Source: Acidimicrobiales bacterium (lineage in GTDB: Bacteria > Actinomycetota > Acidimicrobiia > Acidimicrobiales > SZUA-35). Taken from it: a DNA stretch of 64,000 nt. Of the stretch, positions 49,465-59,617 are shown one piece after another; within the stretch, counting starts at the first letter, position 1, and each line of letters starts with the position of its first letter. The stretch is from NCBI GenBank assembly GCA_020630195.1, contig JAHDBV010000001.1, positions 4,506 through 68,505 on the forward strand. The letters run 5' to 3'. Position numbers and translations under genes: made by a program. The notes under the pieces are model-generated. The model was given only the letters and a program-made list of their open reading frames with translations, had not been told where the DNA came from and did not search any database.

Positions 49465-50586
49465 GTGTCCGACCCCGCCACCCCCACGACGTCACCCCGA
49501 CCGACCGTCGTCGGACCCGGCCGGGCGGTCGTCATGGTGCTCGTCGCCCTCGCCATCGGCGGGCTCGGATCGACGGCCCGGCTCGTCGACATCGCCGAGC
49601 GGCGTGAACTCGGACCCGACCGCGACCGTTGGGTGGCGGGCGCGGAACGACTCGACCGGGCCGCATCGGGTATCGGTGCCGACCGCCCCGCCGCATGGCT
49701 CGGTCGGCTGGTGGAGCGGGACCGGACGGTCCGCACCGACCTCCGACTCGGCGACCTCGCCGGCACGCCCACCACGACGACCCAGGCCGCCGCCACCACC
49801 GCCTCCACCCCACCGACGACGAGCCGCGACGCCACCCCGTCGACCGCCATCGACCGCCCGACGACCACCACCACGACGATGCAGCTGCCGCCGACCACGA
49901 TGCGCCGCCCCACCGCGGAGGCTCCGCTGCGGATCTGGGTCGGGGGCGACTCGCTCGGCGAGTACGTCGGCTCGGCGTTCCTCAACGACCACGCCCGGGC
50001 CGACGACCTCACCGTCACCCTCGACCACCACATCGCCACGGGCCTCGCCCGCCCCGACTACTTCGACTGGCCCGCCCGATTGGCGGAGGCCATGGCCGAC
50101 CCGGCGACCCGACCCGAGGTGATCGTGTTCATGGTGGGCGGCAACGACGATCAGGCGATGCGGGGCAGCGGCGCCGATCCCGACGTCGACACCCGAGCGC
50201 TCGGGGTCGGCACCCCGGGGTGGTTCGAGGAGTACTCCCGACGGGTCGCGACGGTCATGGACGTCGCCGCCTACGACGGGGTGCACCTCTACTGGCTCCG
50301 CCTGCCGCCGATGGCCGACCCGGAGCGGGATCGGATCAGCCGGAGGATCAACGACGCCATCGACGCCGCCGCGGCGGAGCGTGCCTGGGTCACCTCGATC
50401 GACCTCGACCCGTTGCTCGCCGGCGCCGACGGCGCCTACGAGGCCCGCCGACCCGACCCCTCCGACGGTGAGATCCGCACGGTGCGCCAGACCGACGGGA
50501 TCCACGTCAACCGCCGGGGCAGCGGCTGGATCGCCGACATCGTGCTCGACGCCGTCGATGCACGATGGGGCCGCTCCGACGGGTGA
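49465..50586 (+). CDS. SGNH/GDSL hydrolase-family protein (DUF459-like), membrane anchored with Thr-rich linker
   Basis: N-terminal TM; PTTTTQAAATTASTPPTTS linker; IWVGGDSLGEYVG, VFMVGGNDDQAM, TDGIHVNRRGSGWIAD. Confidence 0.85.
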   Translation: MSDPATPTTSPRPTVVGPGRAVVMVLVALAIGGLGSTARLVDIAERRELGPDRDRWVAGAERLDRAASGIGADRPAAWLGRLVERDRTVRTDLRLGDLAGTPTTTTQAAATTASTPPTTSRDATPSTAIDRPTTTTTTMQLPPTTMRRPTAEAPLRIWVGGDSLGEYVGSAFLNDHARADDLTVTLDHHIATGLARPDYFDWPARLAEAMADPATRPEVIVFMVGGNDDQAMRGSGADPDVDTRALGVGTPGWFEEYSRRVATVMDVAAYDGVHLYWLRLPPMADPERDRISRRINDAIDAAAAERAWVTSIDLDPLLAGADGAYEARRPDPSDGEIRTVRQTDGIHVNRRGSGWIADIVLDAVDARWGRSDG

Positions 50587-50602
50587 GCGGGCCTCGTCGG
50601 GT

Positions 50603-52111
50603 TCAACCGCCGTGGTTGCGGGCCGCGGTCATCCGGCGAGCCGGCTCGACCGCCCGGAGCAGCGCCTGGGCCTTGTTCCAACACTCGAGGTTCTCGAGTT
50701 CGGGCCGGGAGTCGGCGACGACACCGGCACCGGCCTGGATCGACGCCTTGCCGTCGGCGCACAACAACGTGCGGATCACGATCGCCGTGTCGAGGTTGCC
50801 GGAGAAGTCGACGTAGCCGACCACGCCGCCGTAGGGGCCCCGTGCCGCGGGTTCGAGCTCGTCGATGATCTCCATCGCCCGGACCTTCGGCGCCCCCGAC
50901 AACGTCCCCGCGGGCAGCGTGGCCCGGATCACGTCGACGACCGACACATCGGGACGGCGGGTGGCCTGCACCTCGGAGGTGAGGTGCATCACGTGGCTGT
51001 ACCGCTCGAGCGTCATCATCTCGGCGACCTCGAGCGAGCCGAACTCCGCGACCCGACCGAGGTCGTTCCGGGCGAGATCGACGAGCATCACGTGCTCCGC
51101 GATCTCCTTCGGGTCCTCCGCGAGCTCGGACGCCATCCGGCGGTCCTCCGCATCGGTCCGGCCACGTCGACGGGTCCCGGCGATGGGGCGGGAGATCACC
51201 CGATCACCCTCGACCCGAACGAGTGGCTCCGGCGAGCACCCGACGATCGTCAGATCGGGCTGACGCACGAGGTACATGTAGGGGCTCGGGTTGATCTGGC
51301 GGAGCACCCGGTAGAGGTCGACGGGGTCGGCGTCGAGATCGAGATCGAACCGCTTCGACAACACGACCTGGAAGATGTCGCCGGCCCGGATGTACTCCTT
51401 GGCCACCTCGACCGCCCGCATGTAGTCGTCGTCGCTGATCGAGGCCCGCACGTCGGGTGGCGGATCGTCGGTGGGTGGCGCGAGCATCGGCTCGTCGATC
51501 GGGCGTGCACCGTCGACCGCCAGCTGATCGAGCCGGGCCACGGCATCGTCGTAGGCGGCGTCGATCGTCGCGGCATCCGCCTGCTCCGGGAGCAACGACA
51601 CCGCGATGAGCACGACCCGCTGACGCCAGTGGTCGTACACCGCGAGTTCGCCGATCACCTCGATCACGGCATCGGCGAAGCCCAGCTGGTCGTCCGGGCG
51701 GTCCGGGAGGTGTTCGACCTCACGCACCACGTCGTAGCCCAGGTAGCCGACGAGGCCGGCGTGCAGCGGCGGAAGCCCCTCGATGGGTGGCGCCGCGAAC
51801 CGATCGAGGAGGTCGTCGAGCACGGCGAGCATGCCCCGGTCGACGGCCACCGGATCACCGGGGATCGAACCGGTCTGGGTGACGACGCCGCCGCGGGAGG
51901 TGAACGTGGCGTGAGGCCGCCGTCCGACGAAGCTGTAGCGGCTCCATCGCTCACCGTTCTCGACCGACTCGAGCAGGAACCCCGGCTCGTCGCCGACGCA
52001 GCGCAGGAAGGCACCCACCGGCGTGGTCAGGTCGGCCAGGAGCTCCCGGCTCACCGGCACCGCACGATGGGTGCGGGCGAGGGCGTGGAACGCATCACGT
52101 GACGTCGTCAT
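50603..52111 (-). CDS. trpE: Anthranilate synthase component I
   Basis: LLESVENGERWSRYSFVGRRP, GDIFQVVLSKRF, RPIAGTRRRGRTDAEDRRMASELAEDPKEIAEHVMLVDLARNDLGRV, LPAGTLSGAPKVRAMEIIDELE. Confidence 0.95.
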   Translation of the reverse strand: MTTSRDAFHALARTHRAVPVSRELLADLTTPVGAFLRCVGDEPGFLLESVENGERWSRYSFVGRRPHATFTSRGGVVTQTGSIPGDPVAVDRGMLAVLDDLLDRFAAPPIEGLPPLHAGLVGYLGYDVVREVEHLPDRPDDQLGFADAVIEVIGELAVYDHWRQRVVLIAVSLLPEQADAATIDAAYDDAVARLDQLAVDGARPIDEPMLAPPTDDPPPDVRASISDDDYMRAVEVAKEYIRAGDIFQVVLSKRFDLDLDADPVDLYRVLRQINPSPYMYLVRQPDLTIVGCSPEPLVRVEGDRVISRPIAGTRRRGRTDAEDRRMASELAEDPKEIAEHVMLVDLARNDLGRVAEFGSLEVAEMMTLERYSHVMHLTSEVQATRRPDVSVVDVIRATLPAGTLSGAPKVRAMEIIDELEPAARGPYGGVVGYVDFSGNLDTAIVIRTLLCADGKASIQAGAGVVADSRPELENLECWNKAQALLRAVEPARRMTAARNHGG

Positions 52112-52167
52112 CGTGCCCGAGCCTAGAGTCGCACCCGCCCGCCGGGAGCGGGATTCCCCGTCGCCGA

Positions 52168-53076
52168 TCAGCGACGTCGGAGGAAGCGGAGGAGACCCCG
52201 GGGTTCGTCGGCCGTGGCGGAGGTCTGCCAGACCCACTCGCCGCCGCGGTCGGGATCATCGTCGCCCTCGGAGGCCTCGAACAGCGCGACCGGTTCGGGC
52301 ACGACCTCGGCGGCGGAATCGACCGCGGGCGTCGCCGGCGCCGTCGTGACGGGAGCGGCGGCCGCGGCCGCGAGCTCCTCATCGGTCTCGGGGAGGATCC
52401 GGCGGATCGTGTCGAGCGCTTCGCGCAGGGTGTCGATCGTCGACTGGCGCTCGGCGGCCAATGCCTCGGCCACGGCGGCCTTGCGCCGGAACTCGGCCAG
52501 CTCGGCCCGCAGGCCGCGCTCGAGTTCCGGATCGAGGGTCGCCGGCCGCACGTCCATCAGGTCCGCCCGCACGTCGACGACGGGCGGGGCGAGGACCGTG
52601 ACGGTGTCGCCTTCGGTCTCGGCAGCGGTCCCGGGGTCGGTGGCGGTCGCGGTGTCGACCGAGGGCGCCTCGACGACATCGACCTCGATCACCTCGTCGG
52701 CATCGTCGGTGTCCACCTCGGCTGCCTCGTCGTCGAGCTCGATGACCTCGACCTCGGTCGCCGTGGCGGACGATGCCTCCACGGCCGTGTCCGCCACGGA
52801 GTCCGCGCCCCCGGAGGTCTTCGAGGACAACACCTCGTCGACCGCCGAGTCGGGGATCACCCATTGCCCGTCGTCCCGTCGGGTCGCACCCGAGATATCT
52901 CCGCTCCTCAGCCGACGGAGCACCGCCGACCGGGACAGACCGGTGCGTCGGGAGAGTTCCGTGAGCGAGAGGTCGGTTCCGCCAGAAGCCGCCGCCGTCA
53001 TCAGGCGCCGAGAATACCGGCGCGCGGCGGCGACGGCATCGCCGATGCCCAGATCGTTGTCGGAATCGCCCCGCAT
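52168..53076 (-). CDS. HTH-domain protein with acidic linker, coiled coil and basic C-terminal tail
   Basis: LTELSRRTGLSRSAVLRRLRSGDISGATRRDDGQWVIP; acidic ELDDEAAEVDTDDADEVIEVD; coiled-coil LERGLRAELAEFRRKAAVAEALAAERQSTIDTLREALDTIRRI; terminal LLRFLRRR. Confidence 0.6.
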   Translation of the reverse strand: MRGDSDNDLGIGDAVAAARRYSRRLMTAAASGGTDLSLTELSRRTGLSRSAVLRRLRSGDISGATRRDDGQWVIPDSAVDEVLSSKTSGGADSVADTAVEASSATATEVEVIELDDEAAEVDTDDADEVIEVDVVEAPSVDTATATDPGTAAETEGDTVTVLAPPVVDVRADLMDVRPATLDPELERGLRAELAEFRRKAAVAEALAAERQSTIDTLREALDTIRRILPETDEELAAAAAAPVTTAPATPAVDSAAEVVPEPVALFEASEGDDDPDRGGEWVWQTSATADEPRGLLRFLRRR

Positions 53077-53219
53077 GGGCGGCGAACGTACCGACTCCGG
53101 CCACCGGGATCGGGCGCCGGAGCCGGATGGGCGTGGCGATTCCCCCCGCTCGCGGGGCGCCGGCGGGGAACCCGCGACCCGGCACCTCCGACCAGCGTCG
53201 GTACGGGCCAGCCCGGGCG

Positions 53220-53585
53220 CTACAGGTAGAGCCCGGTGTGGCCCTCGTCGAGGCGCTCGGCCGCCACGGCGTGCACGTCGCGCTCACGCAGGATGATGTA
53301 GTCCTTGCCCGCCACGTCGACCTCGTAGCGGTCCTCCGGGTTGAACAAGACCCGGTCACCCACCTGCATCGACCGCACGTTCGGGCCGGCCTCGACCACC
53401 TCGGCCCAGGTGAGCCGCTTGCCGACCTGCGCCGTGGCCGGGATGAGGATCCCGCCCGTCGACGTGCGCTCCCCGTCGGTCTCCATCGAGACGAGGATCC
53501 GATCGTTGAGCATCTTGATCGGCAGGCGACTGTCGTGGCCGCTCATCGGACCGGACTCGGCGTTCGTCTGGGCATCGATCGTCAC
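53220..53585 (-). CDS. GroES-fold co-chaperonin paralog
   Basis: LPIKMLNDRILVSMETDGERTSTGGILIPATAQVGKRLTWAEVVEAGPNVRSMQVGDRVLFNPEDRYEVDVAGKDYIILRERDVHAV; GTG start 53585 from TACCGT-N8-GTG (alternative ATG 53546). Confidence 0.8.
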   Translation of the reverse strand: MTIDAQTNAESGPMSGHDSRLPIKMLNDRILVSMETDGERTSTGGILIPATAQVGKRLTWAEVVEAGPNVRSMQVGDRVLFNPEDRYEVDVAGKDYIILRERDVHAVAAERLDEGHTGLYL

Positions 53586-53592
53586 GGAGCCG

Positions 53593-53604
53593 AACGGTAC
53601 CGTT
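53593..53604. promoter_or_regulatory. 12-bp perfect palindrome AACGGTACCGTT with overlapping divergent -10 elements (TACCGT on both strands)
   Basis: Plus TACCGT 53598-53603 then 6 nt then ATG 53610; minus TACCGT 53599-53594 then 8 nt then GTG 53585. Confidence 0.6.
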
Positions 53605-53609
53605 GCCGG

Positions 53610-54266
53610 ATGCCGACGACCCGCCCGGGCCCGCCCCCACCACACGAGCCGGTCCGCCGCTCGGTGCTGACCACCCGGGACGGGCTCGACCTCCGCGCCG
53701 AATGGCGTGAGGTCCCCTCGCCGAGCGCCGCCGCGGTCGTGTGCCACCCGCATCCGCTGCACGGCGGCACCATGCACGCACCGGTCGTCGACGCGTTGTT
53801 CCACGCGCTGCCCGCCGACGACGTGACGACGCTGCGGTTCAACTTCCGCGGGGTGCAGGGTTCGGAGGGCCGCTTCGACCACGGCCGCGGCGAGCGACTC
53901 GACGTCGAGGCCGCGTTGATGGCCCTGGCCGAACGGCACCCGGGCATCCCGATCTGGCTCGCCGGTTGGAGCTTCGGCGCCGATGTCTCCCTCGCGGTCG
54001 ACGGGCCGGCCGTGGCCGGGTGGTTCGCCGTCGCCCCACCGCTCGCCCTCGTCGGCCCCGAGGAGATGGTGGCGGGACGAGACGATCGGCCGACGCTGCT
54101 CGTGTGCCCGGAACACGACCAGTTCCGCACCCCCGAGGCCGCGACCGCCGTCACGGCCGACTGGGCGGCGACCGAGGTCATGACGGTCCCGATGGCCGAT
54201 CACTTCCTCCTCACCGGTCTCGACGTCGTCGTCGACGCCGCCCGCCGACGACTCGGCCACGGATGA
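53610..54266 (+). CDS. Alpha/beta hydrolase
   Basis: AAVVCHPHPLHGGTMHAPVVDALFHALP, TLRFNFRGVQGSEGRFDHGRGE, LAGWSFGADVSLAV. Confidence 0.85.
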   Translation: MPTTRPGPPPPHEPVRRSVLTTRDGLDLRAEWREVPSPSAAAVVCHPHPLHGGTMHAPVVDALFHALPADDVTTLRFNFRGVQGSEGRFDHGRGERLDVEAALMALAERHPGIPIWLAGWSFGADVSLAVDGPAVAGWFAVAPPLALVGPEEMVAGRDDRPTLLVCPEHDQFRTPEAATAVTADWAATEVMTVPMADHFLLTGLDVVVDAARRRLGHG

Positions 54267-55696
54267 CCGGCGACGTCCCGGACGGGCGGGCCCGCAACGT
54301 CCTGCTGATCGTCGCCGACGAATGGAACCACCGGTTCCTCGGTGCGGCCGGCCATCCCCTCGCCACCACACCGCACCTCGACGCGCTGGCCGCCCGCGGC
54401 ACCCGGTTCGAGACCGCCTGGACGCCCTCACCGATCTGTGTGCCCGCCCGGGCCTCGCTCGCCACGGGCCGTCGGGTGCACGAGCTCGGCACGTGGGACT
54501 CGGCGGCGCCCTACGACGGCTCGGTCCGGGGCTGGGCGCATGTGGCCCGCGATGCCGGAGCCCACGCCGTGAGCATCGGCAAGCTGCACTTCCGGTCATC
54601 CGAGGACGACGTCGGCTTCACCGACGCCGAGCTGGCCATGCACGTCCCGGGTGGCATCGGGTGGGTGCAGGCCCTGGATCGACGCACCGTGCTCCCCTAC
54701 CCCGACGCAGCGGAGCTCGCCGCGGACGTCGGAGTGGGCGCCACCACCTACACCCGCTACGACGACCGGATCGCGGACCGGGCCGAGGCCTGGCTCGAGA
54801 CCCACGGCGGCGGCGACCGACCGTGGGCGCTGCAGGTGGGGTTCGTGGCACCCCACTATCCGCTCGCCGCACCGGCGGCCGACGTCGCCCCGTTCCTCGA
54901 CGACCCCACGGTGGCCGACCTCGAGATCGAACCGACCCCGCTCGACCATCCGGCCGTCGCGGATCTCGCCGCCTCGCTCGACTACCACACCCACTTCGAC
55001 GACGACCTCGTCCGCCGTGGTCGTGCCGCCTACCTCGCGCTCGTGGCCCGGTTCGACCGCCACGTCGGACGCCTGCTCGACGCACTCGACCGGTCCGGCG
55101 GCGCCTCCGAGACCCTCGTGATCGTCACCTCCGACCACGGCGAGATGGCCGGGAACCGCGGCCTGTGGTGCAAGTCGTTCCTCTACCGCGACTCGGTGCG
55201 GATCCCGATGATCGTGGCCGGCCCGGGCGTCGCCACCGGCGCCGAGTGCACGACCCCGGTCGACCTGCTCGACGTCGCTCCCACGATCACCGCCGTGCTG
55301 GCCCCGGAAGCGGAGCCGCTCGGGGGCCCCGGCCGCTCACTCGTCGAACTGGCCGACGGCGCCGACCCCGACCGGTCGATCTTCAGCGAGTACCACGACG
55401 GTGGCTCGACCTGTGGCTCGTTCGCACTGCGATCCGACCGGTGGACCCACGTGCATCACGTGGGCCATCGACCCCAGCTCTTCGACCACGTCGCCGATCC
55501 CGACGAACTCGTCGATCTCGGCACCGAACCGGAGCTGGCCGGTGTGCGAGCCGACCTCGACGCACAACTGCGGTCGATCGTCGACCCCGAGGCGACGAAC
55601 GAGCGCATCTTCGGCGATCAGCTCGAGCGGCTCGCCGCGCTCGGCGATCGGGCGTTCCTCCGGTTCAACCACACCCCGGTCCCGACCGGCGAGTGA
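54263..55696 (+). CDS. Sulfatase family protein (choline-sulfatase/arylsulfatase-like)
   Basis: NVLLIVADEWNHRFLGAAGHPLATTPHLDALAARGTRFETAWTPSPICVPARASLATGR (C-x-P-x-R), VTSDHGEMAGNRGLWCKS. Confidence 0.9.
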   Translation: MTGDVPDGRARNVLLIVADEWNHRFLGAAGHPLATTPHLDALAARGTRFETAWTPSPICVPARASLATGRRVHELGTWDSAAPYDGSVRGWAHVARDAGAHAVSIGKLHFRSSEDDVGFTDAELAMHVPGGIGWVQALDRRTVLPYPDAAELAADVGVGATTYTRYDDRIADRAEAWLETHGGGDRPWALQVGFVAPHYPLAAPAADVAPFLDDPTVADLEIEPTPLDHPAVADLAASLDYHTHFDDDLVRRGRAAYLALVARFDRHVGRLLDALDRSGGASETLVIVTSDHGEMAGNRGLWCKSFLYRDSVRIPMIVAGPGVATGAECTTPVDLLDVAPTITAVLAPEAEPLGGPGRSLVELADGADPDRSIFSEYHDGGSTCGSFALRSDRWTHVHHVGHRPQLFDHVADPDELVDLGTEPELAGVRADLDAQLRSIVDPEATNERIFGDQLERLAALGDRAFLRFNHTPVPTGE

Positions 55697-55710
55697 GACG
55701 GGCCCGCTCG

Positions 55711-56480
<770 letters not shown>

Positions 56481-56484
<4 letters not shown>

Positions 56485-57236
56485 GCCGCACCTCCGTCCC
56501 GCTCGGCGGCCGCTCGATCCAGGGCGGCCCGGGCCTCGGCCACGGTGAAGCGCCCCTCGTAGATCGCTCGACCGCAGATGGCGCCGTCGAAGCGACGGCC
56601 GTCGACCGTGACGGCGTCGAGTGTGTGGAGATGCTCGATCGTGCCGACACCACCCGAGGCGATAACGGGGATCTCGGTGGCCCCGAGCAGCCGGGTCAGA
56701 CCGTCGACGTCGGGCCCGGCCAGGGTGCCGTCGACGCCGATCTCGGTGACGACGAGCGCGGCGACACCGGCATCGGCGAACTCGGCCGCCAGATCGCCCA
56801 CCGTGCGGCCGGTGCGTTCGGTCCAGCCGTGGGTGGCCACCTCGTCGCCGCGTGCGTCGAGGCCGACCGCCACGGGATGGTCGGCGGCGACGGCACGGAC
56901 CAGATCGGGGTCGTCGACGGCCGCGGAGCCGATGACAACGCGGGCGACACCGAGCTCGAACAGGGCCTTCGCCGCATCGACCGAACGGACACCACCACCG
57001 ACCTGCACGGGCACGGACACCGACGCACAGATCGACCGGATGACCTCACGGTTCACCGGGTCGCCCGAGCGCGCCGCGTCGAGGTCGACGACGTGGATCC
57101 ACTCCGCACCCTCGGCTTCGAAGGCCCGGGCCTGGGCGGCCGGGTCCTCGCCGTAGACGGTCTCCCGGTCGTAGTCGCCCTGATAGAGGCGCACGGCGTT
57201 CCCGCCGCGGATGTCGATGGCCGGATAGAGCTTCAT
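56481..57236 (-). CDS. hisA: ProFAR isomerase HisA (or PriA-type)
   Basis: [62 protein letters not shown]. Confidence 0.95.
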
Positions 57237-57889
57237 GCGGGGACCTCGGTCCGGTCGTCGGCCCCGGCTCGGGCCAGGTCGACGAAGTTCGTGAGCAGAC
57301 GGAGGCCGGAGCGGGCCGACTTCTCCGGGTGGAACTGGGTCGCCCACACCGTGCCCCGTCGGGCGGCCGCGGTCACCGGACCGGCGTAGTCGCAGGTGGC
57401 GATCACGTCATCGGTCGCCGGCGCGGCGAACGAGTGCACGAAGTACATCCACGCCCCGTCGAGCCCGGCGAGCAACGGCTCGTCGGCCACGGTCGGCCGG
57501 AGCTCGTTCCACTGCATCTGGGGCAGAACCAGGCCCGGTTCGGACGAGGTGTCGATCCGGTCGATCGTGCCCGGCAGGATCCCGAGCCCGGCGACACCGG
57601 GGGCTTCGGTCGAACCCTCGTAGAGCATCTGCATCCCCACGCAGATCCCGATGAACGGCCGGTCGTCGGCCGCGGCGGCGAGCGTCGACTCCACCAGACC
57701 ACTGTCGTGCAGCGCCTGCATGCAGGCGCCGAAGTGCCCCACACCCGGCAACACCACCGCATCCGCCTCGGCGATCAGCCCCGGGTCCGCCGTCAAGCGG
57801 GCATCGGCGCCGACGTGGTTGAAGCTCTGGTGGGCCGAGTGGAGGTTGCCGATGCCGTAGTCGAGCACGGCCAGCAGCGGCGCACTCAC
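57233..57889 (-). CDS. hisH: Imidazole glycerol phosphate synthase subunit HisH
   Basis: LDYGIGNLHSAHQSF, LPGVGHFGACMQAL, PFIGICVGMQMLYEGSTEAPG, WATQFHPEKS. Confidence 0.96.
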   Translation of the reverse strand: MSAPLLAVLDYGIGNLHSAHQSFNHVGADARLTADPGLIAEADAVVLPGVGHFGACMQALHDSGLVESTLAAAADDRPFIGICVGMQMLYEGSTEAPGVAGLGILPGTIDRIDTSSEPGLVLPQMQWNELRPTVADEPLLAGLDGAWMYFVHSFAAPATDDVIATCDYAGPVTAAARRGTVWATQFHPEKSARSGLRLLTNFVDLARAGADDRTEVPA

Positions 57890-58509
57890 GAGCCGGCGTC
57901 CGAGGCGTCGGACTGCACCGCGAGCGACCCCTTCGTCGACGGCACCCCACCACCCTCGACCCGCACGGCGTCACGCAGGCAGCGGGCGAGACCCTTGAAC
58001 GAGGCCTCGACGACGTGATGGCTGTTCCGCCCCGACTTCGATCGCATGTGGAGGGTGATGCCCGCCGCGGTGGCGAACGACTGGAAGACGTGCTCGGCGA
58101 GCTGCGGGTCGAACGGCGGCGTCCCGAGCGGGATCGACTCGGGCATGTCGACCTCCCACACGAAGAACGGCCGACCCGAGAGGTCGAGTGCCACCTCGAT
58201 CAGCGCCTCGTCGAGGGGATACAGACCACTGGCGAAGCGTCGGACACCCTTCTTGTCCCCGACCGCCTGGGCGAACGCCTCTCCCAGCAGGATCGAGGTG
58301 TCCTCCACGGTGTGGTGACTGTCGACCTCGAGATCGCCGTCGGCCTTCACCGTGAGATCGAACCCCCCGTGACGGCCGATCTGGTCGAGCATGTGATCGA
58401 AGAACGGCAGCCCGGTGGCGATGTCGGTCGTGCCCGATCCGTCGAGGTCGATCGAGACCTCGATCGAGGTCTCCTTCGTGGTCCGGCTGAGGCTGGCGGT
58501 TCGGGACAC
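57886..58509 (-). CDS. hisB: Imidazoleglycerol-phosphate dehydratase
   Basis: TGLPFFDHMLDQIGRHGGFDLTVKADGDLEVDSHHTVEDTSILLGEAF. Confidence 0.97.
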   Translation of the reverse strand: MSRTASLSRTTKETSIEVSIDLDGSGTTDIATGLPFFDHMLDQIGRHGGFDLTVKADGDLEVDSHHTVEDTSILLGEAFAQAVGDKKGVRRFASGLYPLDEALIEVALDLSGRPFFVWEVDMPESIPLGTPPFDPQLAEHVFQSFATAAGITLHMRSKSGRNSHHVVEASFKGLARCLRDAVRVEGGGVPSTKGSLAVQSDASDAGS

Positions 58510-58521
58510 GGGGAGCTCCGA

Positions 58522-59616
58522 TCAGTCGCCCGAGCCGAGCACGTCGGCGAGGGCATCGAGGAAGACGGTGTTGTCGGCGGCCGTCCCGATCGTCACCCGG
58601 AGGCAACCGTCGAGACCCGGCCACGAGGCGGTGTTGCGGACGAGGACCGAGCGATCGACGAGGCCCTGCCAGACGGCGGCGCCATCGCCGCTCGGCGGCC
58701 TGAACAGGATGAAGTTCGAACCGGAGGGCCACACGTGGCAGCCGAGCTCGGTGAGCCGGGCCGAGACACGGCCCCGCTCCTCGACGATCGCGGCCACCCG
58801 CTCGTCCATCTCGTCGACGAAGTCGAGGGCGGCGAGACCGGCCGCCTGCTTCATCGCGTCCAGGTGGTAGGGCAAGACGACCTTGTCGAGTTCGGCGATC
58901 AGCCAGGCCGGGCCGATGAGATACCCGAGCCGGGCGCCGGCCATGGCCCAGGTCTTCGAGTAGGTCCGGCTCACGACGAGGGGCACGTCGTCGGCGATGC
59001 GACCGATGGCCGAGGTCGGGTTGAACTGTCCGTAGGCCTCGTCGACCACGAGCAGGCCGTCGACGGCGTCGACCGCGTCGAGGGCCACGTCGACGAGCAC
59101 CTCCGGATCGACCATGCCGGTCGGGTTGTTCGGCGAACACAGGAACGTCACCGACGGCCGGTGCTCGGCGACCACGCTGCGGATCTCGTCGGCGTCGAGG
59201 GTGAAGTCGTCGTTGCGCTGCCCCTCCACCCCGACGGCACCGACGAGGCGGGTGATGTGCTGGTGGAGGGCGTAGGTCGGTTCGAACGTCGCCACGGTCC
59301 GGCCGGGGCCGGCGAAGGTCAGCAGCACCGTCTGGAGCACCTCGTTGGAGCCGTTGGCCACGAACACCTGCGACGGGTCGACCGTGACGCCGTCGACGCT
59401 GTGCAGCTCGGCGATCCGGCGGCGGAGCTCCGTGGCTCCCCGGTCGGGGTAGCGGTGCCATTCGATCTCGGTTGCCGCGGCGGCCACGGCCTCGGCGAAG
59501 GCCACCGGCGGTGCGGCCGGCGCCTCGTTCGTGTTCAGCCGGACGGTGACGTCGAGCTGGGGCGAGTGGTACCCCTCGAGGGCACGGAGGTCGTCGCGGA
59601 CCGTCGGGCGCCCCAT
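58522..59616 (-). CDS. hisC: Histidinol-phosphate aminotransferase
   Basis: VRLNTNEAPAAPP, VFVANGSNEVLQTVLLTFAGPG, SPNNPTGMVDPEVL, VSRTYSKTWAMAGARLGYLIG. Confidence 0.96.
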   Translation of the reverse strand: MGRPTVRDDLRALEGYHSPQLDVTVRLNTNEAPAAPPVAFAEAVAAAATEIEWHRYPDRGATELRRRIAELHSVDGVTVDPSQVFVANGSNEVLQTVLLTFAGPGRTVATFEPTYALHQHITRLVGAVGVEGQRNDDFTLDADEIRSVVAEHRPSVTFLCSPNNPTGMVDPEVLVDVALDAVDAVDGLLVVDEAYGQFNPTSAIGRIADDVPLVVSRTYSKTWAMAGARLGYLIGPAWLIAELDKVVLPYHLDAMKQAAGLAALDFVDEMDERVAAIVEERGRVSARLTELGCHVWPSGSNFILFRPPSGDGAAVWQGLVDRSVLVRNTASWPGLDGCLRVTIGTAADNTVFLDALADVLGSGD

Positions 59617-59617
59617 C

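Noticed and set aside
53220-53585. GroES-like gene considered as part of a new chaperonin system
   Set aside because: No groEL neighbour; stand-alone GroES-fold paralogs occur in actinobacteria, so kept only as a feature.
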